64,000 nt of DNA from Cercis canadensis (GCA_003255065.1 QAOA01002967.1:1-64000); one strand, 5' to 3'; positions 10,616 to 23,395 are shown, counted from the first letter of the stretch. Numbers and translations: made by a program. The notes: a model not told the origin generated them from the sequence alone.

Positions 10616-11494
10616 TTTTACCTAACATATTAATTTTCTTAGGACTCTTTTGTTATTGTTTTATTTGCTTATTGTTCTTGTTTCTAGTCATTGTTCTTCA
10701 TCATTCTCCTCCTGTTCTACTTGTTTTCCTATTTTGTTTTCCTTATTTGTTTAGGTTTTCTTTCCATGTTTAGTGTTTCTGTTCTGTGTTGTTTTCAATT
10801 CTCACCAACTAAGATTGAGCTGCAAAATTGTGGATAAGGAAATTGCATTGTGAGAAGCACTATGAGCTGAACTTTGTGCTATTATTGCCCTTGTTTTATT
10901 TTCTTTGCCGTTATTTTGTCTCCTTTGCTATCTTCGTCCACTTTCGGCCAAATTTTTATATTGTGTGAGCATTGTGGTGATAGTTTTTTCTTTTTGTTTT
11001 GTTTCCTTTGCTGTTTTAGGGTTCTATTGTGTGAATTTTGGTGCCTTGGTGCCAGTTTTCCTTTGTTTTCCCCTTGCTTCGATTTGATTTAGTAGTTTTC
11101 GCGTGTACTGTTTTGGCCAAATTTTTGTATTCCGATTGACCTGAAACTTGGTCAGTTGAAGGAAAACAAGCTAAAAATCAATAGTCATTGCTATGCAATG
11201 AGATCTTCGTTTTTAAGCCGAATTTCATCATTTTGACCACTTTTTCAATTTTTTAAAATTTTTTATTTGATTTTTGAGTTTCGTTTTCATTTAGCTTTCA
11301 TCCTGTGGCAGTAAAAAAAAATTTTTAAATGTTTAGATGGGTAAACTAGTGTTATTTTGGTGTCTTTTTGCTTTTGTTTAGTGCATTTGGTGTGTTTTGA
11401 TTTTAGTTATTTCCTTTCACTGTTTTATTGTTTCTTTTGTCCTTGTGTATTTTGGTGTTCTGTTATCTTTTTATTCATGCTAGGTTCTCATTCT
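10616..11494 (+). other. Athila-like leader, T-rich
   Basis: A T-rich leader separates the primer-binding site from the gag remnant. It contains only T/Phe/Leu-rich chance frames. The N-terminal half of gag, expected after the leader, is missing, so an internal deletion probably joins leader and gag C-terminus near 11490. Confidence 0.5.
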
Positions 11495-12244
11495 ACTATA
11501 AGAGTGAAAAAGGTTGTTGCATCACTTGCTGATCAATAGAGGATGAAGCATAGCATTGATGAATTATCCTCATTGGTGAGACGGTTCACAATGGCCCAAC
11601 ATCAACAACCAGTCAAATTTTGTGGCATTTGTCCTAGCACCTCTCATCCTACCAATGCATGCCCTACATTTCCGGATGATGATTATGGATTTCAAGATCC
11701 TTTTGTAGCTGCATGGCAGCAGCCTATATATGATCCATACTTCAATGCCTATAACTTTGATTGGAAAGATCATACCAATTTGATATATGGCAATGCAGCC
11801 CCACCACAGCAGTATTGGCAACCATTAGAGCAGCCTATGCAACAACTAAGTTTAACATGCATAGAACATGAACCTTCAATTGAGGACTTGGTGAAGCAAT
11901 TGGCCACTCATACCATTCAGTTCCAACAGAGGACAGAGGCCACCATGCAAAATTTAGAGACTCAGGTTGAACAATTGGTATCCTCAGTGAGTCAACTGCT
12001 GCCTCAAGGTTCTAAAAAAATCCCTTCACAGACAATTCTAGAACCAACTGAAAATTCTATGCCAGAACCAATGGAACCTCAACCTACAAACAAGCCACAG
12101 ACAGTAGAGAAAGCTGTCCCTGATTCAGTGACCCCAGAATCTGAGAGAGCCACTCAGTCCAAGAAAACAGCGGAGGATTTAGTCGTAGAGGTCTACAATG
12201 AGTTAGGTGCTAATTTTTCTAATTGTGTTGGTTTTGATGATTCT
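11495..12244 (+). pseudogene. Athila-like gag, C-terminal part with zinc knuckle
   Basis: The frame reads KKVVASLADQ, a stop at 11537-11539, then MKHSIDELSSLVRRF and a knuckle CGICPSTSHPTNACP with C-X2-C-X4-H-X4-C spacing. This motif, the following Tyr/Asn/Pro-rich stretch (YDPYFNAYNFDW) and the Gln-rich coiled region are typical of Athila-group gag. The product would package element RNA. The frame ends inside the CACTA element that inserted at 12245; the residues encoded after that belong to the CACTA end. No pol follows. Confidence 0.78.
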
Positions 12245-13837
12245 CACTACAAGAAAAAGACAATTTTCCAACGGAAAAAAATACCGTTAGAATTTTTCAA
12301 AAATTCCAACGGAACAAATTTTGTTGAAATTCCAACGGAATTACATTACCGTTGGAATTTTCCGTTAGAATTACCGTTAGAAATGTTGAATTTTTTTTTT
12401 GAAGAATTCCAACGGAATATTTTAACGGAATAAACCGTTAGAATTTTTTTTAAAATTTTTTGTAAAATTTTTTGTTAACTCCAACGGTATTTCCAACAGT
12501 AATTTCTATTTTATTACCGTTGGAATTTTGTAAAACACTTTCCGCCCTTTGCATTTCACTTTCTTCTGAAACCCCTAACTTCCCTTTGTCGCTAAAATCC
12601 CTAACTTCGCATTTCTCTTTCCGCCCTAGCCACTCTTCTTCGACTAGATCTTCAGAAATCGGCATCTCGCGCTTCAGGCCACTCTCACGTTGCTAGCAAT
12701 GCACAGCCGTGGCTTTGGCTTCGGATCCCCTTATCTTCTTTCGTTCCCTGATTCTATCTCCTTCTTCATCCTCTGGTGCCTTCATAAAACCCTAGCCTCT
12801 CCATAATCCAGCCTCCATTTCAGTGAAGATGCTAAGGCTTGGAGTCTATCAATGACCTTACGGTTGGCTATCTCAAACTAGAGTGGTTGTCACTAGCAAA
12901 CCCAGTCTTGATGATTTTGATGATTTACGAAGAGTATAGCAGTGTGTTATACGATAGGGATTGAAGCCCAAGTTGAAGTTTCTAGCAAACTNCCCATTTT
13001 CCTAATATAATTGTTAGCGACTCTAAGTTTTCTTTCGAAAACTAATCTTTTTCTAATTCTGCATCCGCATCATAGCGACATTCGGATACGTTGTAACAAT
13101 TGTCTTTTTAGACATTTTTTGTTTTCTAATTATTATGTGTTGTATTTTTGTGTCACAAAACTCATGTTCATATCACTATTGCTTACACTGCATTTTCTGC
13201 TCGGCTGGACTTTCTTATAGATTTGGAACTTTGGTAGAGTCTAGACTTATTTTTACAGTATCCTTCATGTATAGATTCTTTTCTATACATTTTTTAATCT
13301 GTATAAAATTTGATTGCATTCTGCTCTTCTACTGTTGTTACTATTGTTTTGTTTGTGCTATTGTTTGTTATTGTACTATGCATATTTTGTGTTAGTAGAA
13401 AAATAGAGTTTAGAAGAGGGGATTGGGGTATTTCTCATGAAAAGTTTCTTGAGAAACTTTAAATAAAAACAATTTTTTTTTTTTTACTTGTCACGATTTT
13501 TCTCTTGGAAAAAGCTTGTGAGAAGTTTTCTCATGGACCAATACGGTGAGAAAAACCATGAGCTTGTTGTGAGACTTTGTGATAGTTTCTCACGGAATAT
13601 TGGTCACTTCTCACAAAATAATTTTGTGAGAAATTTGTCATGAAAAAATCAAACCGAGAAAGTCCGAGAGAAACTTTTTCACGGGTGATATTTTCTATGA
13701 GAAATTGAATTTGTCACATCACTTTTTCTCCCGCCGCTTCATCAGTGAGAAATTCCATGAGAAATGTGTTTCTCACAAAAATTTTACTCATTTCTCGTGA
13801 ATTTGTTCTGTGAGAAAATAATGTTTTTCTTGTAGTG
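12245..13837. mobile_element. CACTA (En/Spm-type) element with two unlike ends
   Basis: The left end reads CACTACAAGAAAAA (12245) and the right end TTTTTCTTGTAGTG (ending 13837): a perfect CACTA terminal inverted repeat. The left subterminal region (about 12260-12530) consists of CCAACGGAAT and ACCGTTAGAATT repeats. The right one (about 13425-13830) consists of TTTCTCAYGAGAAA-type repeats. CACTA elements normally carry the same subterminal repeat at both ends. The 3-bp flanks also differ (TCT left, ACA right). The interior (12540-13400) holds a CT-rich UTR-like stretch, an N near 12993 and no transposase. Confidence 0.8.
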
Positions 13838-15062
13838 ACAAATTTCTAAAGCACTATCATTGAATTTTTCACATCATTATATGCTAATTTCAAAGGAATT
13901 AAGGATTTGCATTCAAACCTAAAAGCAAACTTGAAATTTAAGAACAAAAATACTCTATTTGCAATAGATGATGCTCCTTTCTATGTCGTTGAATCCCTTC
14001 CTATAATAAAATACTTTGATTTTTGGGTTTGTCTATACGGAAGAAGACGAGGAGAGTCGGTCGGTGGAGAAAGGTCCATCATTGCAAGAGCGTGATGTGG
14101 TGACGAGCTTGATGCGGTGAAGAGAGTCAGTATGTGGAAAAGGATAAGCTAGACCAGTAGCTTGGGCAAGGTGTGAGATTGATCCCAAATTAGCTTTTCT
14201 GAATGTTTCTAGGTTTCCAAAACACGAGTGAGATATTCCTAATTGTTTAAGATGAAATTGCTATTAATTTGAGTATTAATGAGAGGGATTTAGGTGTTAA
14301 TGATCATCATGTGCGAAGCACATGAGAATTTTTGTCTTTTTTTGCATGGCAGTCTATGAATGAGGGGTTTATGCATATTTTGATAATTTATGAGGGTTTC
14401 TTGTACGTTTTAAAGATTTAAGAGTAAAGTGAAACTAATCTTAAGTTAAAGAAGATAAATTAGACTTTTTCTAAATTAGTAATTTGTCTTTCACTTTAAG
14501 TCAAATTCAATCTATTAATTAAGTTAATACAACTCATGATGCAACTTAAGTTCAACGCGGTGGGAATATGTTAGAGAAGCATCATCTTAGTTTTAGCATA
14601 ATCTAATAAATTTCTAAATTTTTGTATAACGAAAAGAAAAAAAATAGTGTCACATGGTCAATGTTGTAGAACCTTATTTCTAATGTTTAATTGAGAATGA
14701 CCCTATCATGCCACTTCACCAGATACCATACTACTGACACATGGCTTCCATGCCGTCAGATTTTTAACTTACGGCTTCACTACTTAAATTTGAAAGTAAA
14801 AGATCTAATTATAACTTCTAATAAACTAAAAAGAACGGTATATACCAAAAAAACAACCTAAAAAGAACAATATATACCAAAAGAAGAAAAGCTAAAAAGA
14901 ACATCCAAAAAAAAAAAAAACTAAAAAAGAACAAAAGTGTATTATTATACGGCCATAACTCAGGAAATTAGTTTGAATTACCTTCTACATATGGTAAAGT
15001 TAAGAAAAAAAAAGCTTGTTTAGAGTCGAGCCTACTACGGTTAGATAAATTTCTAGGTAACT
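13838..15062. other. Unassigned DNA between CACTA element and remorin gene
   Basis: No domain is recognised. A 62-codon frame at 13907-14095 has no known relative that I can name. The block CTAAAGCACTATCATTGA (about 13849-13866), followed by GCAAACTTGAA, recurs at about 26507-26580, so at least the first 100 bp are repeat-derived. A-rich runs lie at 14820-14940. The last few hundred bases may include the remorin promoter, but I see no box that I can assign. Confidence 0.4.
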
Positions 15063-15359
15063 TTGGCATTAAAAATCAAATCTTTGAATAGCAGTAACAA
15101 AACGGGTGCTTGTTTGACTGGGACAGGACCACAAGAGCATCTCATGGGAGCTGAAGCCGTACTGGTCTTCTGCCGCAGCTGCTTGTCCCACTCTTCCACC
15201 CTCTTCTCCTCTCTGCTAAGACAAAGAGAACAGAGAACTCTGCAAGTCCAAGCTTGAAAGGAAAAGACACTAATGTAGAGAACAAGAGAGTACCCACATT
15301 GCATTATTTAAGTAAAGGGTAAATTTTGCTCCTAGAAACGCCAAACCCATTTGTCAAAT

Positions 15360-18300
15360 ATGGATTACGAAAGGATCCAAAAGCCTCAGGTGCTTTCTCT
15401 CGCATTCGCTTTCCCATTTTCTTCTTTTGGGTTATTTTTTTGTGGTTTCATTTTCCACAATGCTTAAGGACCAAAGTATCATTTTCAGATTTTGTTTGTT
15501 TGTTTCTTCCGTCGAGTTTACTGTAAAGGGTCTACTTTTGATATGTCAATTTTGATTTGTATTTCGGTCATTCGGTCAAAATCTTTTCTTGGACTTGGGT
15601 TTTGATACAAAATAGGTTTTTGGGAATTTGGGTTTACAGGGTGGTGATGGATTTTCACCCGGAAAATTGAGGAATATGCTATTGGGTGTGGAGAAGAAGA
15701 GGAAAGAAGAGGAAGGGCTTGATTCTACTTTCACCTCAAGATCTCAGAATTCTGACATTGATGAATCAGGTATGCTTTTTCCATGTGATTTTGGAAAAAT
15801 AATGTTGCCTAATATCTGAAAAATGGTAAATTTGAATCTAAGATGTTGCATCTTAGAAAGTTAAGATTTAACTGAGTGCGGTGATTTCTCCTTTTTCTCT
15901 GTTATATTATCTAGCATTTATTTCACTTCTTTATCTCTTTCGTCCAAGCCCAAATTTAGGCTTCACTCTTAGTTAAATTAGATGCAAAGGACGAGAAGGA
16001 AAAGGAAAAAGGAAGGATGTGATCGATTGGTATGTAATAAACATGTCATTTCAATAGGATGCAGGGAAACAGGTGGAACAAGCCTATAACATTTTGAGTA
16101 TTGTTTAAACTACTTTAAACTGTGCTCTTGTAGTCAATGTTATGTATGTATGTGTTGTTATATCAAAATGGTAAATATTAACTAATATTGTAATACACAC
16201 TTTTACAGGTGGTAGCAGTTCTGATCATTGTAAATATGTGGATGTTGTGAGTGTGCTTCCTGAATGTTCAACATCAGCTACAGCTCGCTCCTTTGGCTCA
16301 GAGATTATTGGTGAACATAGTCTGAAGGATAACACAGTTATCAATTCAAGACATAGAATCTTAGAGGACCCTTCTTTGGATTATGATAGTGGGCTTGACA
16401 GTATGAGCATATCATCATCAATGTTTGAATTTCAAAAGGCTGAGCGTGCTCCGCAGAGAGTGCCTGTTGGACCCTTTTCGAAACCAGCACCATCTAAATG
16501 GGATGATGCCCAGAAGTGGATTGCGAGTCCAACTTCAAATAGGCCAAAGACAGGACAGAACCAGGTGCAAGGTGGGCAAGTAGTTTCACGGAAGTTTGGT
16601 AATCTTGGTTATGGAAGCAGGCAACCTTCAATGAAGGTTGTTGTTGAAGTTCCAGATAAACGAGTGGTTGCTTCAGAGGAACCAGATACTAAGCAAATTG
16701 ATACAAATCAAACTAAGATGGGTGGATATAAGTTTGTGAATTGGGAGGCAGATCCATATCCAATTGAAGATTCTTATGGTAGGCTCATCATCTTGTTTGA
16801 GTATTCTTTTGTGGAGTCATCAGATAAAACATAGTGTCATATAGTTGGTTTATATTAGTTTTCTTTTGCTGCTATTTTGTGATGAAGTATGTGGTTCGTT
16901 AAATACTTGAAGTATCTCGAGTGAAGCGCATACATTCCACTATTCCAGCAATCTTCTTTTAGGCTCAATAAAAAATCAGTGAAATAGGTGGATCTTGTCA
17001 TCAAAGTGGATATCTAGTAAATTTGATACCTTCTATATTCTATTATTGCATTGCAACAAAACTTTTGAATAAAAGATGTAGACAAATTGAAGCCATGGAC
17101 TGTGATCCTCTGGAAATATTCCTCTTTCTGAGAGTAGCATAAGTTGGCTGGTGGTTGAGAAAGTGTGATCTATGAAGCTTATAAAAGTTGATGTTTTCAT
17201 GCTATCTGTGGCCGGATTGCTGATACTGTGATATGGTCAAAGTTGCAAAACCATTGGGGTGCTTCTTAGGAAACTAATTCTTTGTAAATTTTCACGTGAA
17301 TATTAAATTAGGATATTTTAGGCGCTATCATGTGCCACTAGCTTTTTGGATTAGATTTATCATACATTCCTAAATGATATTTGACCTGGTTATTTAACAT
17401 AGTGAGGATCTTAATCTTTTGGAACAATTTATGATTTCTTAAGACTTGCATACAAGGTAAAAGCTTCACTGATTGAATTACTTAAATTTAGTGATAAGGC
17501 TAATTACTTTGTTAAAGCTTTCTGTACTTAAGAGAATACTGTTAGGTTGGATTTCAAAACTGGTAGTTTGTTAACCTAGGTTAATAAAATTTGGTAGAAA
17601 ATTATATGAATTGGTTCTCTCCTATGATAGAATGCTTAAGCTGGTTGTATACATTTAAGAAATGAAACCACCGGTTATCAACATGCGAGGGGGAAGAAAA
17701 AGAGAAAATTGGGTTGTGTGGTACTGCTTGTTGTATCTTAAGGTGATATCCCTTATTTAAAAGGTGATAAATTCAAGCAGTGAAATAAATCATATCTAAT
17801 CTAAATCAGTAACTAGATTTGGGATAGCAAGCAGCGGACAAACTTACTTGGTGTATCTTCTTCTTTTTGTATTTTTCTAGAAATGGGAAGAAGAGAAGCT
17901 GAATGGAAGCTCACTAATTGTCATTTAATTTTTTTAAAAAAAATTTATAACTCTTTTTGTATCATTCGATATTGGCAGTTAGTCTCAGTCAGCATAATTC
18001 ATCTATTGCCATCCAGAGTGCAACAACATTTATTCCTCCTCCTTCGACAGCTCGCTCTGTGTCCATGAGAGATATGGGTACTGAAATGACCCCTATTGCC
18101 AGCCAGGAACCATCAAGGACAGGCACACCTGTGAGGGCTACAACACCAATGCGCAGCCCAACGACTTCTCAACCTTCTACCCCTGGCAGAGCTGACCCTG
18201 CATCAACTATAATTGATCCACCTAGCTACCTTCTGGACACCAACAAGAATGAACTGTCTGAAAAGGAGCTACAAATGAAAACCAGGCGAGAGATAATGGT

Positions 18301-21300
18301 CCTTGGGACACAACTAGGTAAAATGAATATTGCTGCCTGGGCTAGCAAAGAGGAAGAGGACAAGGATGCATCCACTTCACTGAAAAATATAACAGCTGAA
18401 AAGCCAGCTAAGAGTGTCATTGAAACACGTGCAGCAGCATGGGAGGAGGCTGAGAAGGCCAAGTATATAGCGAGGTCAAGTATATTATTTTCATTGTTTT
18501 ATCATTTTTTACTTTCTTTGTCTATTTTATTTGTCTAAATCTTGAGTAGTGGCATGGTTGCAATTTGCAAGCATTAAACAGCTGTCTCTTATTCTTTTTC
18601 TACCAACCTTACCACCCAAATAAAAAGGTTACTTATTATTTTGAAGACTAGATTTGTGGACCAACTGAACTGAGCTATGTTATTTGAAGGATTTTAGGCA
18701 TAATATGCCTATAATCATATATATATCTTTTACTTTTGGTATTGTGGTTAGGTGGCATATGGACCAGCTTTCACTCTATAGTCAGATATTTGATATTACT
18801 GGTAGCATATAGTTTTTCCAAAAGAAACCTGGACAACCATTCTCTTTTGGTGGTCATTTTTGGACAAAACTATATTTTCCATAACATTTCTCGCAGAACT
18901 ATTCTTTCATATAATTTCTGTCCATTCTCCTGATGTCTTATAAATAAGGTATTTGATTCTCTATGTTCAATATGAACTAACAATCTTAAATGACATTCTG
19001 ATGTGAAATCTAGGTGGAGAGAGAAAAGTAGAGAGATATAGGAATGGAAACAGAGACAGTTGCAAGATTGTAGAACAATCTTGCAGCTATAAATCCTTAC
19101 TGGTGCATTAAAGTGGAATTAACTCTTATTCTTTGGAAAATGTGATCTCAATCTCATCATCATTTATATTGGACCAAGATATAAAGGGTCATCATTCTTG
19201 TGAGTACCCATGTACTCACATAAGATTGACATTCTGACCTCCGATTAATCTTATGTTTTTTCATTCTCCCTATGCTTTTCCATTAAACTTGACAATGCCG
19301 CCTCCGAGGAAAAGAAAAAAAGGAAAGAAAATGAAAAAAAATAAAAAACCGAAAGGGCAACCTAAAAGAACTTGAGGACCTTTATTCTCTAGTGTGCTGT
19401 GGAGTTTATGGGCCAATATTTAATTTTCATATCTCTGTCATGTTCCTGGGTCTAATTTTTGATAATACTTATCTGCCCATCCTACTTGGATGATTCTAGT
19501 ACTACCTATCCAATAGATATATTTACTTTGAAAGTTTAGATTTTCCTTTTTTGGTACCAAAATGAATGAAATGTGAATAAAGCTCTCTTAGATAATTGGC
19601 TGGACTTTTTCAAACTTCATACTTATTTATCATGAGCATCTAACCCATGTTGGAAATGTATAGCTTCTGGTATTTTATCTTGCTTATAAACCAAATATTC
19701 TCTAAAGCAGAAAGCTATGGCATATGCAGGTTCAAGCGTGATGAGATGAAAATTCAGGCGTGGGAAAATCATCAGAAAGCAAAAACCGAAGCTGAGATGA
19801 GGAAAATTGAGGTATGTACAGTTTTTACTGTTCCTTCTTTTGTTGTTGCTACCGTGTCTGTTTCATATAGTTTTTCTGCACAACACCCTCAATGGTATCA
19901 TCCAGTCCTGATATCAGTGAACATTGGAAGATTGGATTTGCCAATTGAAAAATGGTAGAAAAAAAATCAGCTCGTTATAAGACCTGTTAGAAACCCAAAA
20001 TTAATCCTAATTGTGGAAAAGAAAAACATCTATAGATATTTTAAACCATATCTTAGCATATAAACAATTGTTTGAGTGGAAGAGCATGGTACCAGGAGGC
20101 TTTGAGCATCAAATCTTTACAACTTTATTTGTGCATGCCTGTATGGTTTTTGGTAGCCCTTCCACTTTTCTAGCATTTAATATGTTTTGGAGAGTGTAAA
20201 GATTCAGTAGCATGGTCTAAGGAAACGCATTAAGAATGCAATAGTAACCTAATGTGTAGTATGCAAGATGATTACATATTTTCCAAGCTCTATTCAGGGT
20301 TTTCCTATCAGCAAATAATACTTCGGCATTCATTCACTAGTATGCACTAACTGAATCTGAATCTCTGACATAATGCCACCAACACTCAGGTAATTATTTA
20401 GTTGAAGCACTTCCAGTCTGAGCCTGACACCTTATGTATTGCAACAGATCAAAGTCTAAGTTGCATACATGATGAGATATTTTTTAAACCTGATGGTAAA
20501 TAGATGATTGATATGCTTTTGTTTTAGCAAAAATCATTGTACCTGTTTTTCATTTTAGCATGAATCATTGTTAAAAACTGACAGCATTGGTTTCTGAATT
20601 CTTTTCCCTATTGAAAACTAGGAATTTTCTAAAATTTTTACCTTTGAGACTTTGAGCTGAGGCAAGCAATTGGGTTCCAAGATCCTTGAAATCTATAGTG
20701 GAGCGAGTGTCAAAGATTTCAGTCCTTTTATGGATTTAATGGTTCTATGACTATTTATGTAACTTTGAAATTTATAGTATTGCAGGGTAGAGTATGATAA
20801 CTTTTCTTTCTTTGGTAAGTTCAAGGAAGTGATAAGTGTGGTAGCATGTAATAATGAGGTTATGCTTCCTATTATGCTTGACAACTTGATTGATTTATAT
20901 CCATTCCAAAAGAACATCCAAGTTGTTGCTGCTGATGATAGGTTATGTTCTATGGGGAGACTAGGATGAAAATCCATCCATCTAATCATAGAAGGCTCTT
21001 TAATGCAGACTGTAGAGTCAATAAAAAATGTGATTGCCATACCAGTCATTGAGGAAGTATAGGTGGTTTATTCAACAACAGTGAGAAGTTATGTTACCAG
21101 TTACTTAATGCTTTCCACATATCCAAGATGTTACAAGTTCCCTTTGCTCGAACCCTACTCCTTTCCCTATGTTAGGCCCAGATCAATACATTGAAAACTG
21201 ACTCTAGAGTGAGGAAAAAGAAGTGCAGAGCTTGTGTTTTTGTCTTGATGGAGATAGGTGACTCAGGAAGGTGAAAAATTTGACAAAGCTTGGAATCCTC

Positions 21301-22612
21301 TGAGATTTGGTTATGTTTAATATTCTGGTTTCTAGTAAATTAGGGAGCCAGTATATTTATTGTAAAACAAGGCTTTCTTGTAACACACAAGATCACAAAG
21401 ACAATTATTTTAGGATCTGCAAATGTTGGTTCTCACCAGGGGAAATGCCTGTAGTATCCAAGAGGCTAAAAGTTCTGACGAAATCATGCATACTGATTTA
21501 TGATGGTTTAACGAATGTCAAACGTTAGTGTCATTTTAATGCCCTCAGTCCAACTGGCCCCACACAACTAACTAGGCCAAACCACGTGGCTTTAAAGGCT
21601 AGCTGAGTTGTGCTTATACACTATCATCTAATCCTAGACTTATCCAATCTGGGGCTTGGGGTATCACAGTCCTAGGCTTTAAAACAGAATTTTCTTGTTG
21701 ATTTAAACCATGGCTTGGTGCTACTGGGGTTATCAGTGTTGTGTTTGAGAAGACATTCCTTTTGTGGCTATCTGATTTGATGAGAAATTCTTGTGTCTAC
21801 AGAATATTTTTGGCTTAGGCTCAGTTTGTTTTGATAGAAATGGTTTCCGAGGGAAATTTTTTGGCTTAAGAATTAAAATTTCTTTGGCCAAAATATTTTT
21901 TATGGAAATTATTTTTATCGAAACAGTTGGAGCCTTAGTGTAGAAAGGTTTAGGCTCGTACTCAGAATGGTTCTTTTCTTGTGTTAGATTTCAGTAACCT
22001 TTAGTACATTGACGATAATTATACAACACGCCATATCAGTGCCTGTTCTCCATTTGGTCTTGAGTCACAGAGGTCACTGAGAAAGCATATAATATGACAT
22101 AAGGATGTGTTTTACACCTAAAAATAAATTATTTCTGGTAAAGTGAGTGGACATGTTTCTATTCATTTTCTTAATCGTTATGTGTCTCCTTCAGGAGCTA
22201 GAGCTTGTTTGGGGGAGCAGTGGTTCCCGCAGGAACGCTATATATTGGGAATTCAATATCTTAAAATATTAATATCATGATGTGAGTGTTCGAAAGGAAC
22301 ATTTATAAGTGACATAACTTTATGTCAGCTTCAGCCTCTGTAGGAAACTTATATATTCACGTAAAAAATCAAATAACCTAAAATAATGTTGGGATTCAGG
22401 TAGAGGTTGAAAGAATACGTGGTCGGGCACATGATAAACTCATGAATAAATTAGCAGCTGCTAGGCACAAGGCTGAGGAAAAACGAGCAGCCGCGGAGGC
22501 GAAAAGAAATTGTCAGGCTGCAAAAACCGAAGAACAAGCAGAGTACATACGCAGAACTGGTCGTGTCCCTTCTTCATATTTATCATTTTCCTGCTGCAAT
22601 TGGTGCTCTTAA
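15360..22612 (+). CDS. Remorin family protein, group-6-like, six coding exons
   Basis: Exons are 15360-15389, 15640-15769, 16209-16778, 17979-18474, 19730-19811 and 22400-22612. Every intron starts GT and ends AG, and the phases fit, giving 1521 nt and 506 residues. The protein starts MDYERIQKPQ, then GGDGFSPGKLRNMLLGVEKK, a signature of long-N-terminal plant remorins like Arabidopsis At1g30320. The middle (about 55-370) is Ser/Pro-rich and probably disordered (TPVRATTPMRSPTT). The Remorin_C region (about 380-500) is a charged coiled coil with AAWEEAEKAKYIARFKRDE and AAARHKAEEKRAAAEAKR. The tail PSSYLSFSCCNWCS has three cysteines in its last six residues, candidate S-acylation sites in the C-terminal anchor. 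Remorins are plasma-membrane scaffold proteins of nanodomains. The ATG is supported by the MDYERI start. No break is visible; group 6 is assigned by resemblance. Confidence 0.94.
19812..22399 (+). other. Long last intron of the remorin gene (2588 bp)
   Basis: This intron interrupts the Remorin_C coding region between RKIE and VEVERIRGRA. It starts GTATGT and ends TTCAG. A 118-codon minus-strand frame at 20693-21049 and a few shorter frames show no recognised domain. No clear transposon ends are visible. The size suggests an old insertion, but none can be delimited. Confidence 0.6.
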
Positions 22613-23185
22613 AGAAATGTATATTGGTGCTATGTTCCTTCTAAATGTTTCATTCTTTGATACTGTACACAAGTGTCTTCTGATTCTTACATCTGAGATT
22701 CAGAGAATGTTAAATGTGTTGTATTTCCCTCCGGGTGTAAAAATCAAATACTGTTCTGTAAACTCATGGAAACTTGGAAGAGCACTTTTTAAGGCTATAG
22801 AAATTTTTTTGCTGAACTTCTTTATAGATTGATGTTATTTTGATGATAAATTCAAATACAACATTAAAAGGGTGTGCTCGGAAGTGTGGAAAATGGGAAG
22901 ATGGAAAGTAAGGGAGTGAAAATGGATTGGGATGGAAAGCTTTGACTTTTACTTGGTAGACAAGGTGGAAAATGGTAAAATTGAAACAAATGTTTCTAGG
23001 ATCTTTCTCACATATTAAGGAGGCATGTGATACTTTCTTTATATGGTAATATTAGTCACTGATGATGTGAAAACATTTAATCTTGGTTATTTAGTTTTAA
23101 ACGGTCAAGGATTAATTATTTTTCATATCAATAGTTGTTATGATGTCATGTCAACATACTTCATTGGTATGGTAGAGTCACATGT
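22613..23185 (+). other. Remorin 3' flank
   Basis: This presumably begins with the 3' UTR. A GGGTGTGCTCGGAAG block at 22872 resembles the start of Tourist-like elements, but no partner end is found. No gene is seen. Confidence 0.35.
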
Positions 23186-23395
23186 GTTTTTTTTTTAAAA
23201 AGACTAAAATTATCACTCACTTTTGGAAGCATTATCAAATTTGTCCTTGAGTAGAAAATATTTTAATTTGGTCCCTCACTTCATGTTTTACTTTAATGTT
23301 ATCCTTCCAACTATTGCTTAAATTAAATAACTAACTGACAGAAGTGATGAGATGAATTGTTGTCAAGTATAATGATGAGATGAACTGTTAAGTAT
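23186..23395 (+). repeat. Dispersed repeat R, left copy (interrupted)
   Basis: The sequence aligns with the reverse complement of 49390-49580 through shared blocks: GACTAAAATTATCACTCAC, TTTGGTCCCTCACTTC, and AAATAACTAACTGACAGAAGTGATGAG. It is cut by the solo LTR at 23396 and seems to resume at 26348 (ATAATGTGACACTGTC). An internal doubling of GATGAGATGAAYTGTT is visible at about 23347-23390. The class is unknown; DNA-transposon-derived sequence is possible. Confidence 0.65.

Noticed and set aside
12472..12696. Ser/Pro/Leu-rich frame within the CACTA element
   Set aside because: It overlaps the subterminal repeats and a UTR-like CT-rich region; no domain is seen.
15063..15257. 64-codon frame before the remorin ATG as a separate gene or uORF
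   Set aside because: No similarity, and the transcript start is unknown, so it cannot be placed in the mRNA.
20693..21049. 118-codon minus-strand frame inside remorin intron 5
   Set aside because: No recognised domain, no splice or promoter context, and AT-rich composition; probably chance.
22872..23030. Tourist-like MITE start (GGGTGTGCTCGG)
   Set aside because: No inverted partner or target duplication could be found.
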